Of a DNA stretch of 64,000 bases, positions 1-12,100 are shown in pieces. This DNA comes from Girardinichthys multiradiatus (Eukaryota; Chordata; Actinopteri; Cyprinodontiformes; Goodeidae), in NCBI RefSeq assembly GCF_021462225.1, contig NC_061797.1:38652147-38716146 (forward strand), in the 5' to 3' direction. The position numbers were made by a program, and so were the translations under genes. The first letter of the stretch is position 1, and each line of letters starts with the position of its first letter. The notes beneath the pieces are model-generated. The model worked only from the letters and a program-made list of their open reading frames with translations. It was not told the DNA's origin and searched no databases.

Positions 1-1027
1 CATGAAAGTCAATAGAAATGAATACAAAGCAGATCTGTTTTTAAGCGGCTTTTCAAAGAGACCACATAGTCCACCGATGTCAGGTCCATAGGAGGAGTTC
101 CAGAGTCTGGGAGCCACTAAACAGGACGCTCTGTCACCTGATGTTGTCAGCTTAGTATGGTGGCCTGCCAGGGAAATATGGGTGCAGAAGTCCTCTGAGA
201 TAACCTGGTTTCTGTCCCAGTGAGTTAAAGAATCTTAATCTGCATCAAGATTGGAGTCAGATGTGAAACTTGGAGGAATTTATTAGACAAACGGCAGCAG
301 CATTTTGGACAACTAATGTAATCATAGTGCAGTGGTGCATATCCTTGTGTTTTACGAATAAAAAATTATATTCACGGTAATGTAACTCCAGATTTTTATA
401 TTTCCATATCTGTACAAGCTTTTTTTAATTTAATCCATATGTCTGTCTGGTTTCAGAGTTTTGAGGTGGCATTTACTAACTAAAGCTGGGATTGTATGTG
501 TTAAAGAGTCAAGAAAAGAATGAGAAACAGTGAGAGGGACCAAAGGCCCATGAACATATGCGATTGAGAAGGACTGAAGAAAAGATGCAGCAGGAGGAAA
601 GAAAAGGAGAGGAAGTAGGTGAAAGATGAAACACGAGATGAGCGGAAGAGAAAGAGCCCAACCCTCCACTTGAAACAGGCTAATCTGCTTCTGACCTTGA
701 ACTGTGCTGAAACATCTGCTATCCACAGACTGCAAACCTTCAACAATCCCACAAACACCCAGAGTGTTTGCTCGCTCTGTAATGCATAACAGGTGTGTGG
801 TGAGGCTACTGGTTTCTAGAAGTGGACTCTGCAGTTCATCTAGTCTTATTATCCCAGAACCTTGAGCTGGAGTAAAACCAAACAGACCCTGTGCTCACTA
901 TCAAGAGTTGCAGTAAGAATATGTAGAACAGCAGACATGCAGTTGCATTATTACTACTATGGACTTAAAGCGAAATGCACAAAAATAACCCAATATTTCA
1001 GTCTAAGTGATAAATCCACTGACACTT

Positions 1028-1393
1028 TAATCCATCCATCCGTTGTCTATGCCTGCTTGTCCTTGCAGGGTCACGTGGGGTGGCTGGTGCCTATCTACAG
1101 CGGTCATTGGGTGAGAGGCGGGGTACAAGCTGGACCGACCGCCACTTCATCACAGGGCAACACAGAGACACACAAAACAAACATGCACACACACACGCGC
1201 ACACACACACACTCATACCTAAGGGCAATTTTAGAAAAAACAATTAACCTAACAGTCGAGGTTTTGGACTGTGGGAGGAAGCCAGAGTAGCCAGTGAGAA
1301 CCCATGTATGCATGGAGGAGAACATGCAAACTTAATGCAGAAAGACCTTCTTGCTGCAAGGCTACAGTGCTACCAACTGCTCCACCGGCCCTA
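1028..1393 (+). repeat. Dispersed fish repeat, copy 1
   Basis: The core reads GCTGGTGCC...GGTACA..CTGGAC...CATCACAGGGCAACAC...TTTGGACTGTGGGAGGAAGCC...CATGCAAACTT...CTTCTTGCTGCAAGGC...GTGCTACCAACTGC. The same order of blocks recurs at 20714-21067, partly at 14880-15115 and 27125-27270, and in reverse near 40380-40540. It is a high-copy interspersed repeat without a coding frame. This copy contains a CA-rich expansion. Confidence 0.85.
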
Positions 1394-2199
1394 CTGACAC
1401 TTTCAGTTAGAATTTTATTGCTGTTGTAAATAAATACAAATATATAGCTGTACAAAGATTTGATAAAAGTGAGATGCACTGAAAAATATCAGCTAGTGAC
1501 GGAAATCAGACCATTTTCAACTTGATCGATCCTGACCAGTGTGGACACTGTACTGAGAGAAGACTCAAAGTTAAGTTTTAGTATCAGTGAGGAGTTTAAA
1601 TTGAACTGAGAAGAAGAACAGAGATGTAAGAAGCTATTTAAGTGGGAACTACTCTCTACTACAGGTTTAGACATGTCTGCGATTCATCCAGGCTGCGAAA
1701 GAGCAAGAGAGAGCAAGACTTCTTGTAGATTTACTGGAAGATTGAATGGAGAACAATAAAGTTGGTCTGTTTTGTTCTTTTGTGCTTTCAACCTCTGTCA
1801 CGGGACATGCTGGATATGGAAATGTTGGCATTCCTTAGGAAATCTGGAAGTTAAAGGACAGACCTACATTTTCTACAGTATACACAATGAGACAAGAATA
1901 AATCAGGATTCGCCAAAATCAATGTCAGCAGGTCAAAGCTGTAGATCAAAAATCAGCCACAAAGTTCTGATCGGTGAACTTAACTTTGATAAAAACAGTA
2001 ACAATCCCAGTCTCCTGTCTAGGCACGCAGTGGAGTACTTCTCTGTATGAGACGGAACATTTTAAAAATCATGGTCTACTCGATAGGCGCAGACTTTTTC
2101 CTGCACCACTGCTTGAAGAAAGTGTCTTCTGAAAAACTGGCTTTAGGTTTGGAAGTTAATTTTGAGTCCAAATTTAATTTGAAGAGGTCCAACTAGCTC

Positions 2200-2900
2200 A
2201 ACCTTAATAATACCAGCCCATAATATATCCAACCTCCACCATGCTAGCGTCTGAGTTGAAGCAGAGCTTTGTGCCCATTACTGATCCAATCACAGGCCCA
2301 TCCATCTAGTCCGTAAAGAGTCACTCTCATCTCTTCACTCCTTTAAAACCTGTGAGGAATCTGTCTTTACATATTTCTGGTCCAGTCTTGACGTTTCAAC
2401 TTGTGTGCCTTGTTCAGTAAATACTCCCAACCTTGGCCATGTCTCTGAGCACTAAACATTGTGTACTTCTAGGCTCTCCAGAGGAGTTTTAATCATCCAG
2501 ATGATTTGGACAGAATTTTAATTTTGATTTAATTTAGAGGTTTAGTCTTCTGTCTTCATGATCCTATTCAATTTGTGCAATGCATCAGTACCACTGGCAA
2601 CAACCCCCAGTATAATGCTACCTCCATCATGTTTGAAAGTTGCTGTAGAGCTTCTAGCCCTGAAAGCCTCACCTTGACACCTCCAAAAAACATTTTGTCA
2701 TATAGGGCAAACACCTCAATCATTGTGGCATTTGGCTTTTCCATGTGGCCCTCTGCAAATTTCAATCCAGCTTAAAAGGCGTTGATTTTGGAGCAAGTGC
2801 TGCTGCGCCAAAAGTCAGTATAGAGGATAAACATGAGAATGAATGAAGCTAGAAGTTTCTTCATGACCACAAAAAGCATCTGGTTTCTCTGCAACTTGCT
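2200..2900 (-). repeat. Probable Tc1-type transposon remnant
   Basis: On the minus strand around 2570-2650 a degenerate frame reads like the FKHDGGSI..G block of Tc1 transposases ([13 protein letters not shown] in intact copies). Flanks resemble the untranslated parts of such elements. No terminal repeats could be fixed, so the limits are approximate. Confidence 0.35.
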
Positions 2901-3169
2901 GAGACCCCTTTATCAAAGGTGGGGTGAATATACATATTTGAATGTTTATGTATAATTGCAGTAAATCGCATTAAATCAGCATTAATCAATACATAATGAT
3001 ATAACGGTGATCCAAATATTTTCCTCATTCACGTTTCATAAATTCAGGGTAGCTTTTTTTTTCTTGTGAGTCACTGAGGGCATTAGTTCAATTTAAATTG
3101 GACCCATGCTCATAAACATGGCTGTCGTATCTGTGTCTACACAGCAGCACTGCTCTACTCTGTACATAC

Positions 3170-6100
3170 CATGGGAGCTGCATGTCCAATGGTCCCGGCG
3201 GGCAGCACGGTGGCACCCGCAGGGGTGCTGATGCTGTTAGGGTGCCGTATGCGGACAGCTGGCCCAGCTACCATGGCAGGAGGGGTGCTGCCAGCTGCTG
3301 GTTTGACTCCCTGCTGCAGGGGCTGGGTCAGGGACTGCTGACTGTTCAGCAAAGACAGCCTCAGGGCCGGGAGGCTCTTCTGTTGATGAACGCAGGGAGG
3401 TCATGAAGATTACAGTCACACAGCAAAACAGACAGATATAAAGAAAACAGCATATACAACTGAAACTACAAATCCAACTGCTGGATTCACTGCTTATTTT
3501 ATTAGGATTTATTAAATAATGACTATAAGTGACATAGGTAACCATATCAATGAGCATTTGTCATAAGGGTAATAATAATGTACAAGTTACTTTATTTCCA
3601 TTTGTTTTAAGGAGCCTAACGTAGCTTCCAAAAGTATTCATACCACTTGAACAATTTAGCATTTTGTCATATTACTACCATGAACTTCAACCTTCATGAT
3701 ATTTTATGTGATCTTTGCCTGCATGTGTTCGGCCCCTTTCAATGCGTAAAAGAAAGCCACAAACCATACATAGGACCATAGGACACCAAACATGTGGAAG
3801 AAGGTCCAGTGGTCAGATGAGATTAACATTTTTTATTTTTTTTTATCTATGCACTACACTGTGTGTGAAAGAAAACTAAAACTGCACATCACCCTGAAAA
3901 ACATCTTCCCTATAGCAGCAGGTGGTGGTGGCAGCATCATGCTGCAGAGATCCTTCTCTTCAGCAGGGACAGGGAAGCTGGCCAGAGTTAATTGGAAGAT
4001 GGATGTAGCTAAATACAGAACAGCCCTGAAGGAAAACTGTTAAGCCTTGTACAAGCAGTGTGATTTTAAATCACTATAATCTTAATAGCAAAATGTCCCT
4101 TTTGTACGTTAAAGATGCCATTTAGAACGATCGTGAAAGAAGAAGATAACAAACATCTGTAGCAGCAGCAATCACACCACACAACTTTCCAAAGAAATTT
4201 CTCACACTGGTAACGTTTGGTTGGCAGACAGCTAATTTGACGGTCAGTGTGCCTGTCACACTAAACAACAGCAAAGGTGGCTTCAAAAGACCTAAAAATG
4301 AGGCAGAGGTTCGTCCTCAAGCAAGACAACGATCCTACACACAGCCAGAGGTACAGTGGAATGATTCAGACCAATGCATTTTCATGTGTTTGAAATTCGA
4401 AGGAGAATCTGAGCAAGACCTGAAAGCCGATGCTCAAAGGCATCCTCTAACCAATCTCACTGAGCTTGAGCTTTTTTGCAAAGAAGAATGGGCAAAGATA
4501 TGCAAAGCTGATAGAGAAATGTTCCAAAAAAACTAGCAGCTATCAATGCAGAGAAAGGTTTTCTACACGTATTGACTCAACAGAGTTAAAGCCAAATGCA
4601 CAAATACATTTATGATTTTTACTTGTAATAACAATTAAAAACCAAGTGTCCTTTTCCTTCCACCTTACATTTATGGACTACCTTTTAGTCTATTACGCAA
4701 AATCCTACTTAAATGCAATAAATTGTGGTTGTAAGGTGACAAATTTTAAAAAAAGAAGAAGTTCAAACGGTCATGAATTGTTTTGAAAAGCAATACCCTT
4801 TTTCTGACAGTGGAAGCTGATGGGGTCGGATCAAAGAAGGTTTGATTTCAGGATTAATCTATAAAAATTGCCTTGAAAAGTTTTGTCATGAGGTAAATTT
4901 CTGCTGTAGATATCAATGTAGGAATCAACTTTTAACTTCAAGAGCAAAATTAAAAGGAAGTCCCCAAACAAAAAACACACCTTAAGAAAAGGCACCAGGT
5001 AAGGCTGCGGAGACGACTTGAGCTCAGTCTGCAGCCTGCTGGTGAACTCCTCTGGCTCAATCTTAGCATCCTGTTGGGTAGAGAGAAGGGAAAAAACAAG
5101 GACCAGGCAGGTTAACATGTTGACTTGAGCATAATATCATGAAACCCAAACACTTCCAAACATGACAATCCTTTTAAACCCTCATTCTGGAACCTCAGGG
5201 TATATCTTATTGTGAAGGCTGAAAATTCATGATAGAGAAATTATTTTGGAAAAAGTTTCATGCTGCCATCTACAGGTTGGAAATATTCAATACAAAAACA
5301 CAAAGGTCAAAGTGGACTTGTTCAAACACGTTATTTACTCACTGAAGTAATTCAGATGCATAAGGAATACAGTTTCATTAATATCTGCCATGTTAAAAAG
5401 AGCCATCTGTTAGTACCAGTATGTACTTCCTGTAATAATTAACTCAATAAAGTTTGTTTGATTTCGGACACCCACCAGCAGATCCTGAACCAGGGCCTTG
5501 ACGTTCTTGGAAGTCTCAGGAGATGGAGAATTGTGAGACGCCAGCTTGATGAGTGTGGCCAGGAAATTCTTACACTTCTTCACATTTTCTTGCATTTCCT
5601 GTGAAATATAGTGAATAATTATTTTCATGTTTTCAAAAAGGCATTACTAAAGGTGAATCAAATGAAAAAATTGAGATCAAACTATTAATATATTTTTATG
5701 AAGGCAATTTATCTGCCTTCACCAGAAAGGTGCTGAAATGTTGCATGTTTTTAATCATACTATTAGTCTCATGGGTATTTATACAGTGGTGAGGATCTGT
5801 TTGTCTGCATTAAATTCATGTTTATCTATGTGTCCATGTAGCTCTACTAGTTCCTGCCTGCATACAAGCAAGACTTCATGGTGATCCTGCATGTCCTTTA
5901 GTATGCAGTGGTGTGAATGCACGGGTGCAAATGTTTGTGGGCATGTGTGAGACTCCTTGTCCATGCCCAGCTGTGTGACGTGGTAAAGCTGAGGGACTTG
6001 TGACGCAGCTGCCTCCTGGCGGCTGTGCCCCTTAGGGTGGGCGACGGCGGGGAACAGACCTGGGACACGATTGGACCTCCGGGGGCCGCTGCGATGTTCG

Positions 6101-9100
6101 TCTGTGTTGGTTGCGTAGGCTGGGAGGTAAACTGGGCTGGGGCCTGGGGGGTCATGACCACGGGGGTCTGCTGTGGAGATGTCACTGCCACGGTCGCCGC
6201 CACAGGGCCCTTCTGGGAGAGCAAGGAAGAGACAGAGAGATAAACAGAACATGACGCTTTGCTCTCAGCAAGGCCAAAGAGAACAGGAGGCAGGCGCCAC
6301 GGCGCTCCTGTCACATCTGGTCTACTGACTTCACTGGACATCTTTTAACAGAAAAGGAGGAGGAGAGGGGAGGAAGTGACAAGCAAGTAGCTTGGAGAGA
6401 CAGTTATCTATTAAATTATATATCAAATGACATATTTATTAACATGTGCATGACTGAATGACAAGACAAAACACATATTGAGGCGCTATCAGCAGTTTCA
6501 CCTTATAGGTTCTGCTTCCTCTTGGCATTACAACACATCTTACGTGATACTACACTCAGTGCCTTGCAAAAGTATCCGTCTCCCTGAAGCATCACAATAC
6601 AACCACAAACTTTAATGCATTTTACAGCTTTCTTGTTATTGCTGGATAAAAGCATTCCCACATCATGATGCTGCCACCGCCATGTTTAACCATGGGGGTA
6701 ATATGTTCAGGGCAATGTGCAATGTTAGTTTTTAAACTTTCCATTTTACAGATGATTAACTGAACACCGCTGAGCTGTCTCCTGTCTTCATGATGCCTTT
6801 TGTCCACTAATGTTATCTAACATACCTCTGAGGTCTTCACAGAACAGCTGCATTTAGTTTAAATACATAAAGGTGGACTCCATTTATTAATTAGATGACT
6901 TCTGAATGTCGCACTGGATTTTATTTAGGGGTATACGAGTAAAGGAATCTGAAAACAAATGCACACAAAACTTTTCAAACTTGTAGTTGTAAAACAATTG
7001 AAGAAATTGAATCACTTAAGTATGCATTACTTTGTTGTTTTATCACATAAAAATCCCACTTACATAAATTGAAGTTTGTGATTGTAGCGTGCTAAAATGT
7101 GAAAACGTTAAACGTTCTTTTATTAAACTTTAAAACAAAGCCACATCCTAACATTGTTTCCTGACATGAGCTTTCATGAAGGCTGCAGGAATAAAACATG
7201 AATTCTGCATTTAAGAACTGTTAGCTCACAGGGCGGAGTGCAGGACAAGAGGAGGAGGAAGAGGAGGAAGAGGTCTGGAGGGCAGGGCTGGAAGGTGTGG
7301 GAGAGGGAGATGGCGTCATCTTAGCTGGGGTCAAGGGACACGGCCTTGTGGTCTGAGAGGTTGCAGGAGACTGCTGGAAAGAAAAAGAGCAACAGGATAA
7401 GGAAAAGGCAGCAGCATGCCTTGCGGACGTAGGGAAAGGTCACTATGGCAGGAGAAAAGATGGTGTAAGCTGATGGCAGCGGTAAAGACTGACACAAAGT
7501 CAAGTTGCCGAGGCTCGGGATTTCATGGAGGCACTGGCTATTCCCTTTATGTAATGTGTAAAAGCAGAAAAAAAGAAGCACAATACGTTGGAAAGCTGGA
7601 AAAATCTTATGAGCAGGATGAAGGGATCCCTTTCCTCCAGCAAAAGGCAAATAGAAAATATCTCTATTAGATGAAGGAACAAAAAATAATTCACCGCAGT
7701 TTTCCTAGGATGCACAGTGGTGTAGCGGTTCGACAGCTTACGTCACAGGAAGGTGGTCCAAATCTCTGCTGGGTTCCTTCTGCTTTAAACATCTTAAGGC
7801 AGGGAGTCTAAACTGCTTTTCAGTTTTTAGAAGAAAATGCCTGACATAAATGAGAAAGTATTGCTAATTCACCAAGCTGACTTTATAATTGTTTGAAAAC
7901 CCATTTTTTAGTAATCCAAACTTACATTTTTACTCCATCTTATCAATAAGAACAGGATGTCACCCACAGTTTCACATTATTTTCATCAAAGCCACATTTA
8001 TTCCTACTGCTGTTAAAACAAAGATATTGTGTAGATTATTATAGCTCTAATAATGTTATCTATACCATTGCTGTATTTTTGATATTGATAAATAAACATC
8101 TGCAAATATATTAACACCTGCTAAATTTACCATTTAATTTAAGAGTGAGGGGTGGCGTGCTTTTAGCTTGGAGACAATAACTGTCTTGTGTTTTCTGCAA
8201 AGAGAAATATTTTCAGTTGGATCTGTATTTCCTATAAGCCAGGGAAAGCAACAAGTGGGGGAAGGGCTGTGCTACTATATGCTCTGCTAGCGTGTCTACT
8301 GGCCAACACTGGTCTACTGACCTCTGGTACTCAGACAACCCCACAAAGTCCATGTTCTTCAAGCTTTTGCAACTCAGCCACTAAATGTACACTTGGTGTG
8401 AATCGAGGACAGTCAGAGATCATCCAACTGGCTAAATATATGATTGGCACTCAGTGTGTGAATGGATGGCCCTTCAAATATGAACTCAATTTCTTCCAAC
8501 CCGTCCTTTGAGAATGTAATATTGCAAATATTGATACAGCGACGCTGCGATTCTATATATTCTGCATTTTTACACTAAAGTAAACTGCAGAGTTTTGCAT
8601 ACAAGAAAAAAAAGGGGGACACGCAGAGGGGGAGGAAGTAGGGTAAGAAGAGGAGGAAAAGTTTTGTACAGCTAAAGAGTTGGGGGAAGTAGGTGTATGA
8701 CGGATGAGGGTAGAGGGGATGGGGCTGTGGTGTATGCTAGAATGGGGGGATAGGAGCCACGGGGTGCATCCCACCCCCAGCAATGCCCCACTCGTACTCA
8801 CTCTCTATCCCACTCGAGCACACTGGAGAACCAAAGCCTTGTTAGCTTTTTAAAATAATCAGGCAGTTGGATGATGAATGATTTAACAGGTATGGAAGGA
8901 AGGAAGCTCAGGATGCCTTCCGTTTCTCCCCTCAGGCTCATAGGAAGAGTGACAGGCCGACAGAGGGGTTGAGCTCTGGGAATAAACACCATTCCCTTTC
9001 ATTTCGCTGCTACTGCTTTTCCTGTCGAGATGGCAATGCCGCAGCCCACTAATTTGTCAACAGAGTGGCTGGGAGAGGCAACGACAATCTGCGACTCTCT

Positions 9101-12100
9101 TTTGAGCTGAGCATGTCAAGATAGAGGCAGGCTGGCTTTCTGGAAGCAGAGTGTTGCTCTGAACTGGTACAGATTTCTATCTACAACATCCTGACCAACT
9201 CACTGTCTAACATTTTCAATTATTTCCAATGAATATTTAGGTGAAAACCTTTAATGAGAACAACCACTCAAACGCAGGTTAGAAAAGTTTATTCTTAGAG
9301 GGAGCAGAACTGCCTGCAAGGTCATATTATACACCAGAATAATACGCTGCTGAATTTTAAAGCCTGGTATTCTGCAATTTGTTTATGAGCTCAGCCACAG
9401 GATACAGTTTTTAACATTTTATGTCAGTTCTCACATAATTTCTGCATTTGTCTCATTATTTATGTTAAAATAATATCTGGTTTAACTATCACCGCCATCG
9501 ATAGACTTTTGACACAAAGTATAGTAATATAAAACTAAAATACTATCTTATCTTGAGTTTTGCACAGAATTTAGGAGGGACTGATCACAGTAAACGTCAG
9601 TGACTAAAACGCAGGAGTCGGGTATGCAAACTGGAAAAACCAAATAATGAGATGCTGCCCTCTACTGTCTGTGTTTTGTGTTTGCAGGTAATGATTTGAT
9701 TTAATATCACAGATCGATTTAAAGTGTTTTTGCAAAAGTTTTTATTTTTTTTAACATTGCAACCACATTTTATTCTAATTTTTATGAATATTTATTATGA
9801 ACTCACTAAAACAAAGTAGTGAATAATTGTAAAGTGGAAAGATGATACATGATTTCACAATGGCTTTCTGACAGATTTCTGAAGCTCATGGCCAATAGTT
9901 GACTTGTCCACAATTGTTGGACCTGAGTTGTGGATCTCTGCAGCTCCTCCAGAGTTACCAGGATCTCTTGGCTACTCTCTCCAAAGAATTTTTCAAAACT
10001 TGGTATACTGTTTTATGATGCTAACACTGCTTTAAACATCTTCATGAAGCTGTTTGTTTATTAATGTTCTCTAACCTCTGAGCCCTGCACAGGACAGCTG
10101 GATTTATACTGACTTCTGAAGGTAAGTGGTTGCAGTGGATTTTAGTAAAGAGGGCTGGATCTGTGAAAAAAACTGAATTTAAATACTATTTTCCTCATAG
10201 TGACAAATCAAGGGACATGCACTTTTTTTACAATACAGTGAATTAATCGCAATTTCCTAGGTAAATTATTAAACAAGAATTTAAACATTTAAATGCGGAC
10301 TCCAGATAAAAATATTTAATATGCTAACTAAAGCATTTAAAACCACAATAAAACACAAAGAAAATTCTAAGATCTGTTCAGAAAATCAGCAATAAAAACA
10401 TTTGTGCACCTGGCAGGTGTTCTGGTGTCAGTGAAACATCTGAGCTGAGGACCTAAACTTTTACTAACATTATTAAAAGCAATTAATTTCCAAAGGTGTG
10501 CACCCAGAAAATTACGTTCCATGAATGATGATGTATCCACAGGTGATAATAATCAAATTCCTATTAATGATTCAGTAGCTCGTTAAATTTTGATGAGAAG
10601 ACCCCATGGAGTCATTGAGATGTTAATTCACCAATTAATCTCAATTGAATTTATGGATCAAATAATCAAGTATATTCATTTGTTCTAATTAGGCATTTTA
10701 ATATATTAATCACACTGCAATTAGCGACTAGAGCTAAACCATGCATTTATTCAGGGAGTCTGGGCCAAACAGTGTGAACCAAGATCAAAGTTAATCAAAT
10801 TCAATCAGTCAAATTAGTTTTCAGAAAGGTCACCGACCGTGACATTATCTCAGATTATGCAGAGCTGAAGACATTGGGTTACGCCTTAAATGTGATCATG
10901 CTGGCTCTCTAGAGCTAAGAATAGTTGATTCCTCTAAAATGGTACTTCAAATTGCAATTAACTTTTTGCTGCTATCTTATCTTCCTTTAAAGTAAATAAA
11001 AACTGTGTGTTGGTGCACATATTAGGAGATTTGGGATTAACGTTGTTTACTTCTAGTTCCACACAAAGCAGTTTCTATGAGAAATAAACATAAACTTAAC
11101 TAAATCATTAATTAAAAAGGTTATGTTTTATCGAATATGGTGAGTTAATCAGACCTCAATTTAGCACTAATCAAGGGTACAGGAAGGCAGAGGGACACAA
11201 AGAGGAATGATAAACAGAAGAAACTATGAAAACAAGGAAACACATGAAGGAGGAAGGAGGGAAAGAGGAGACAACACAAGGAAGAAAGGAAGGAAAGAAA
11301 GGCATGAGGGACAAAAGAAAGAACAAAAAGAAGAGAAAGTAGGGAGGAAAGAAAGAAGGAGGGACATTAGGAAGGGAGGATGGAAGAAGGAAGGACACAA
11401 GGGAGAATAGATAGAGGGACACTAGTTAGAAAGGAAAACAGATGGATAGACATAAAGGTGAAAGGGATGACATGAAGGAAAGAAGGAAGGAAGGACACAA
11501 GAAAGGAAATGACAAAATACTTAAACGATGGGATAAGGAATAATGTGTGGTGGCACAAATATTTTTTTACACTCTCTTCAGTTTTTCCAGACTTATTCAG
11601 GCCTGGAAAATAATTAAATCAAATCTAGAGTTTTCTAGATTTGCGTAGGAGCTCGCATGTGACTTCTGCACTTCATTTAATAGGACCTGATGACCATAGA
11701 GGAAACCAAGGCCTCTGTAAAATCTATAAACTTATTCGGTTGTTCTGCTCTAAATCTGAGTTATCTGATGGTTTTACGAAAGGAAATGCATGAAAAATTA
11801 TTGTCAGTCATTTCCTGAAAAGTGGGAATTCTGAATTCAGTAATTCCAAAACCTTCATTAGATGTCTTGTAATAACTAGTGATTTTTTAGCCTAAATGGT
11901 TGTGATGGTAGGTAACAGATCTTGTAACTTCAATAGCAAGAATATTTAGAATTTATGGAAAAACTAGGAAAAGAAGGACAACAGTGCTCCCCATTATAAC
12001 ATGAGTTTCAAGACTTTTTTGAGTGTGCACAAAGCTTCCCTGGTGAAATTGTGAAGGTTTGTTATTGTTTTTGCAGCGTATTCGAGTCTTTGGTGCTGCA

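Larger units (their letters stand above)
1..3169. other. taf4 intron, left edge
   Basis: No exon was recognised here. The stretch lies downstream (minus strand) of the taf4 exon ending at 3170. It holds a dispersed-repeat copy near 1028-1393, a CA-rich microsatellite patch around 1185-1215 and a probable DNA-transposon remnant near 2200-2900. The rest looks like ordinary AT-rich intron. Confidence 0.6.

Noticed and set aside
862..1290. 142-residue plus-strand ORF
   Set aside because: It runs through a dispersed-repeat copy and its CA-rich expansion, with no recognisable protein family.
11171..11558. Overlapping ORFs on both strands
   Set aside because: They are produced by a purine-rich simple repeat; the compositions (Ser/Pro/Phe or Lys/Arg/Glu) are pure repeat translation.
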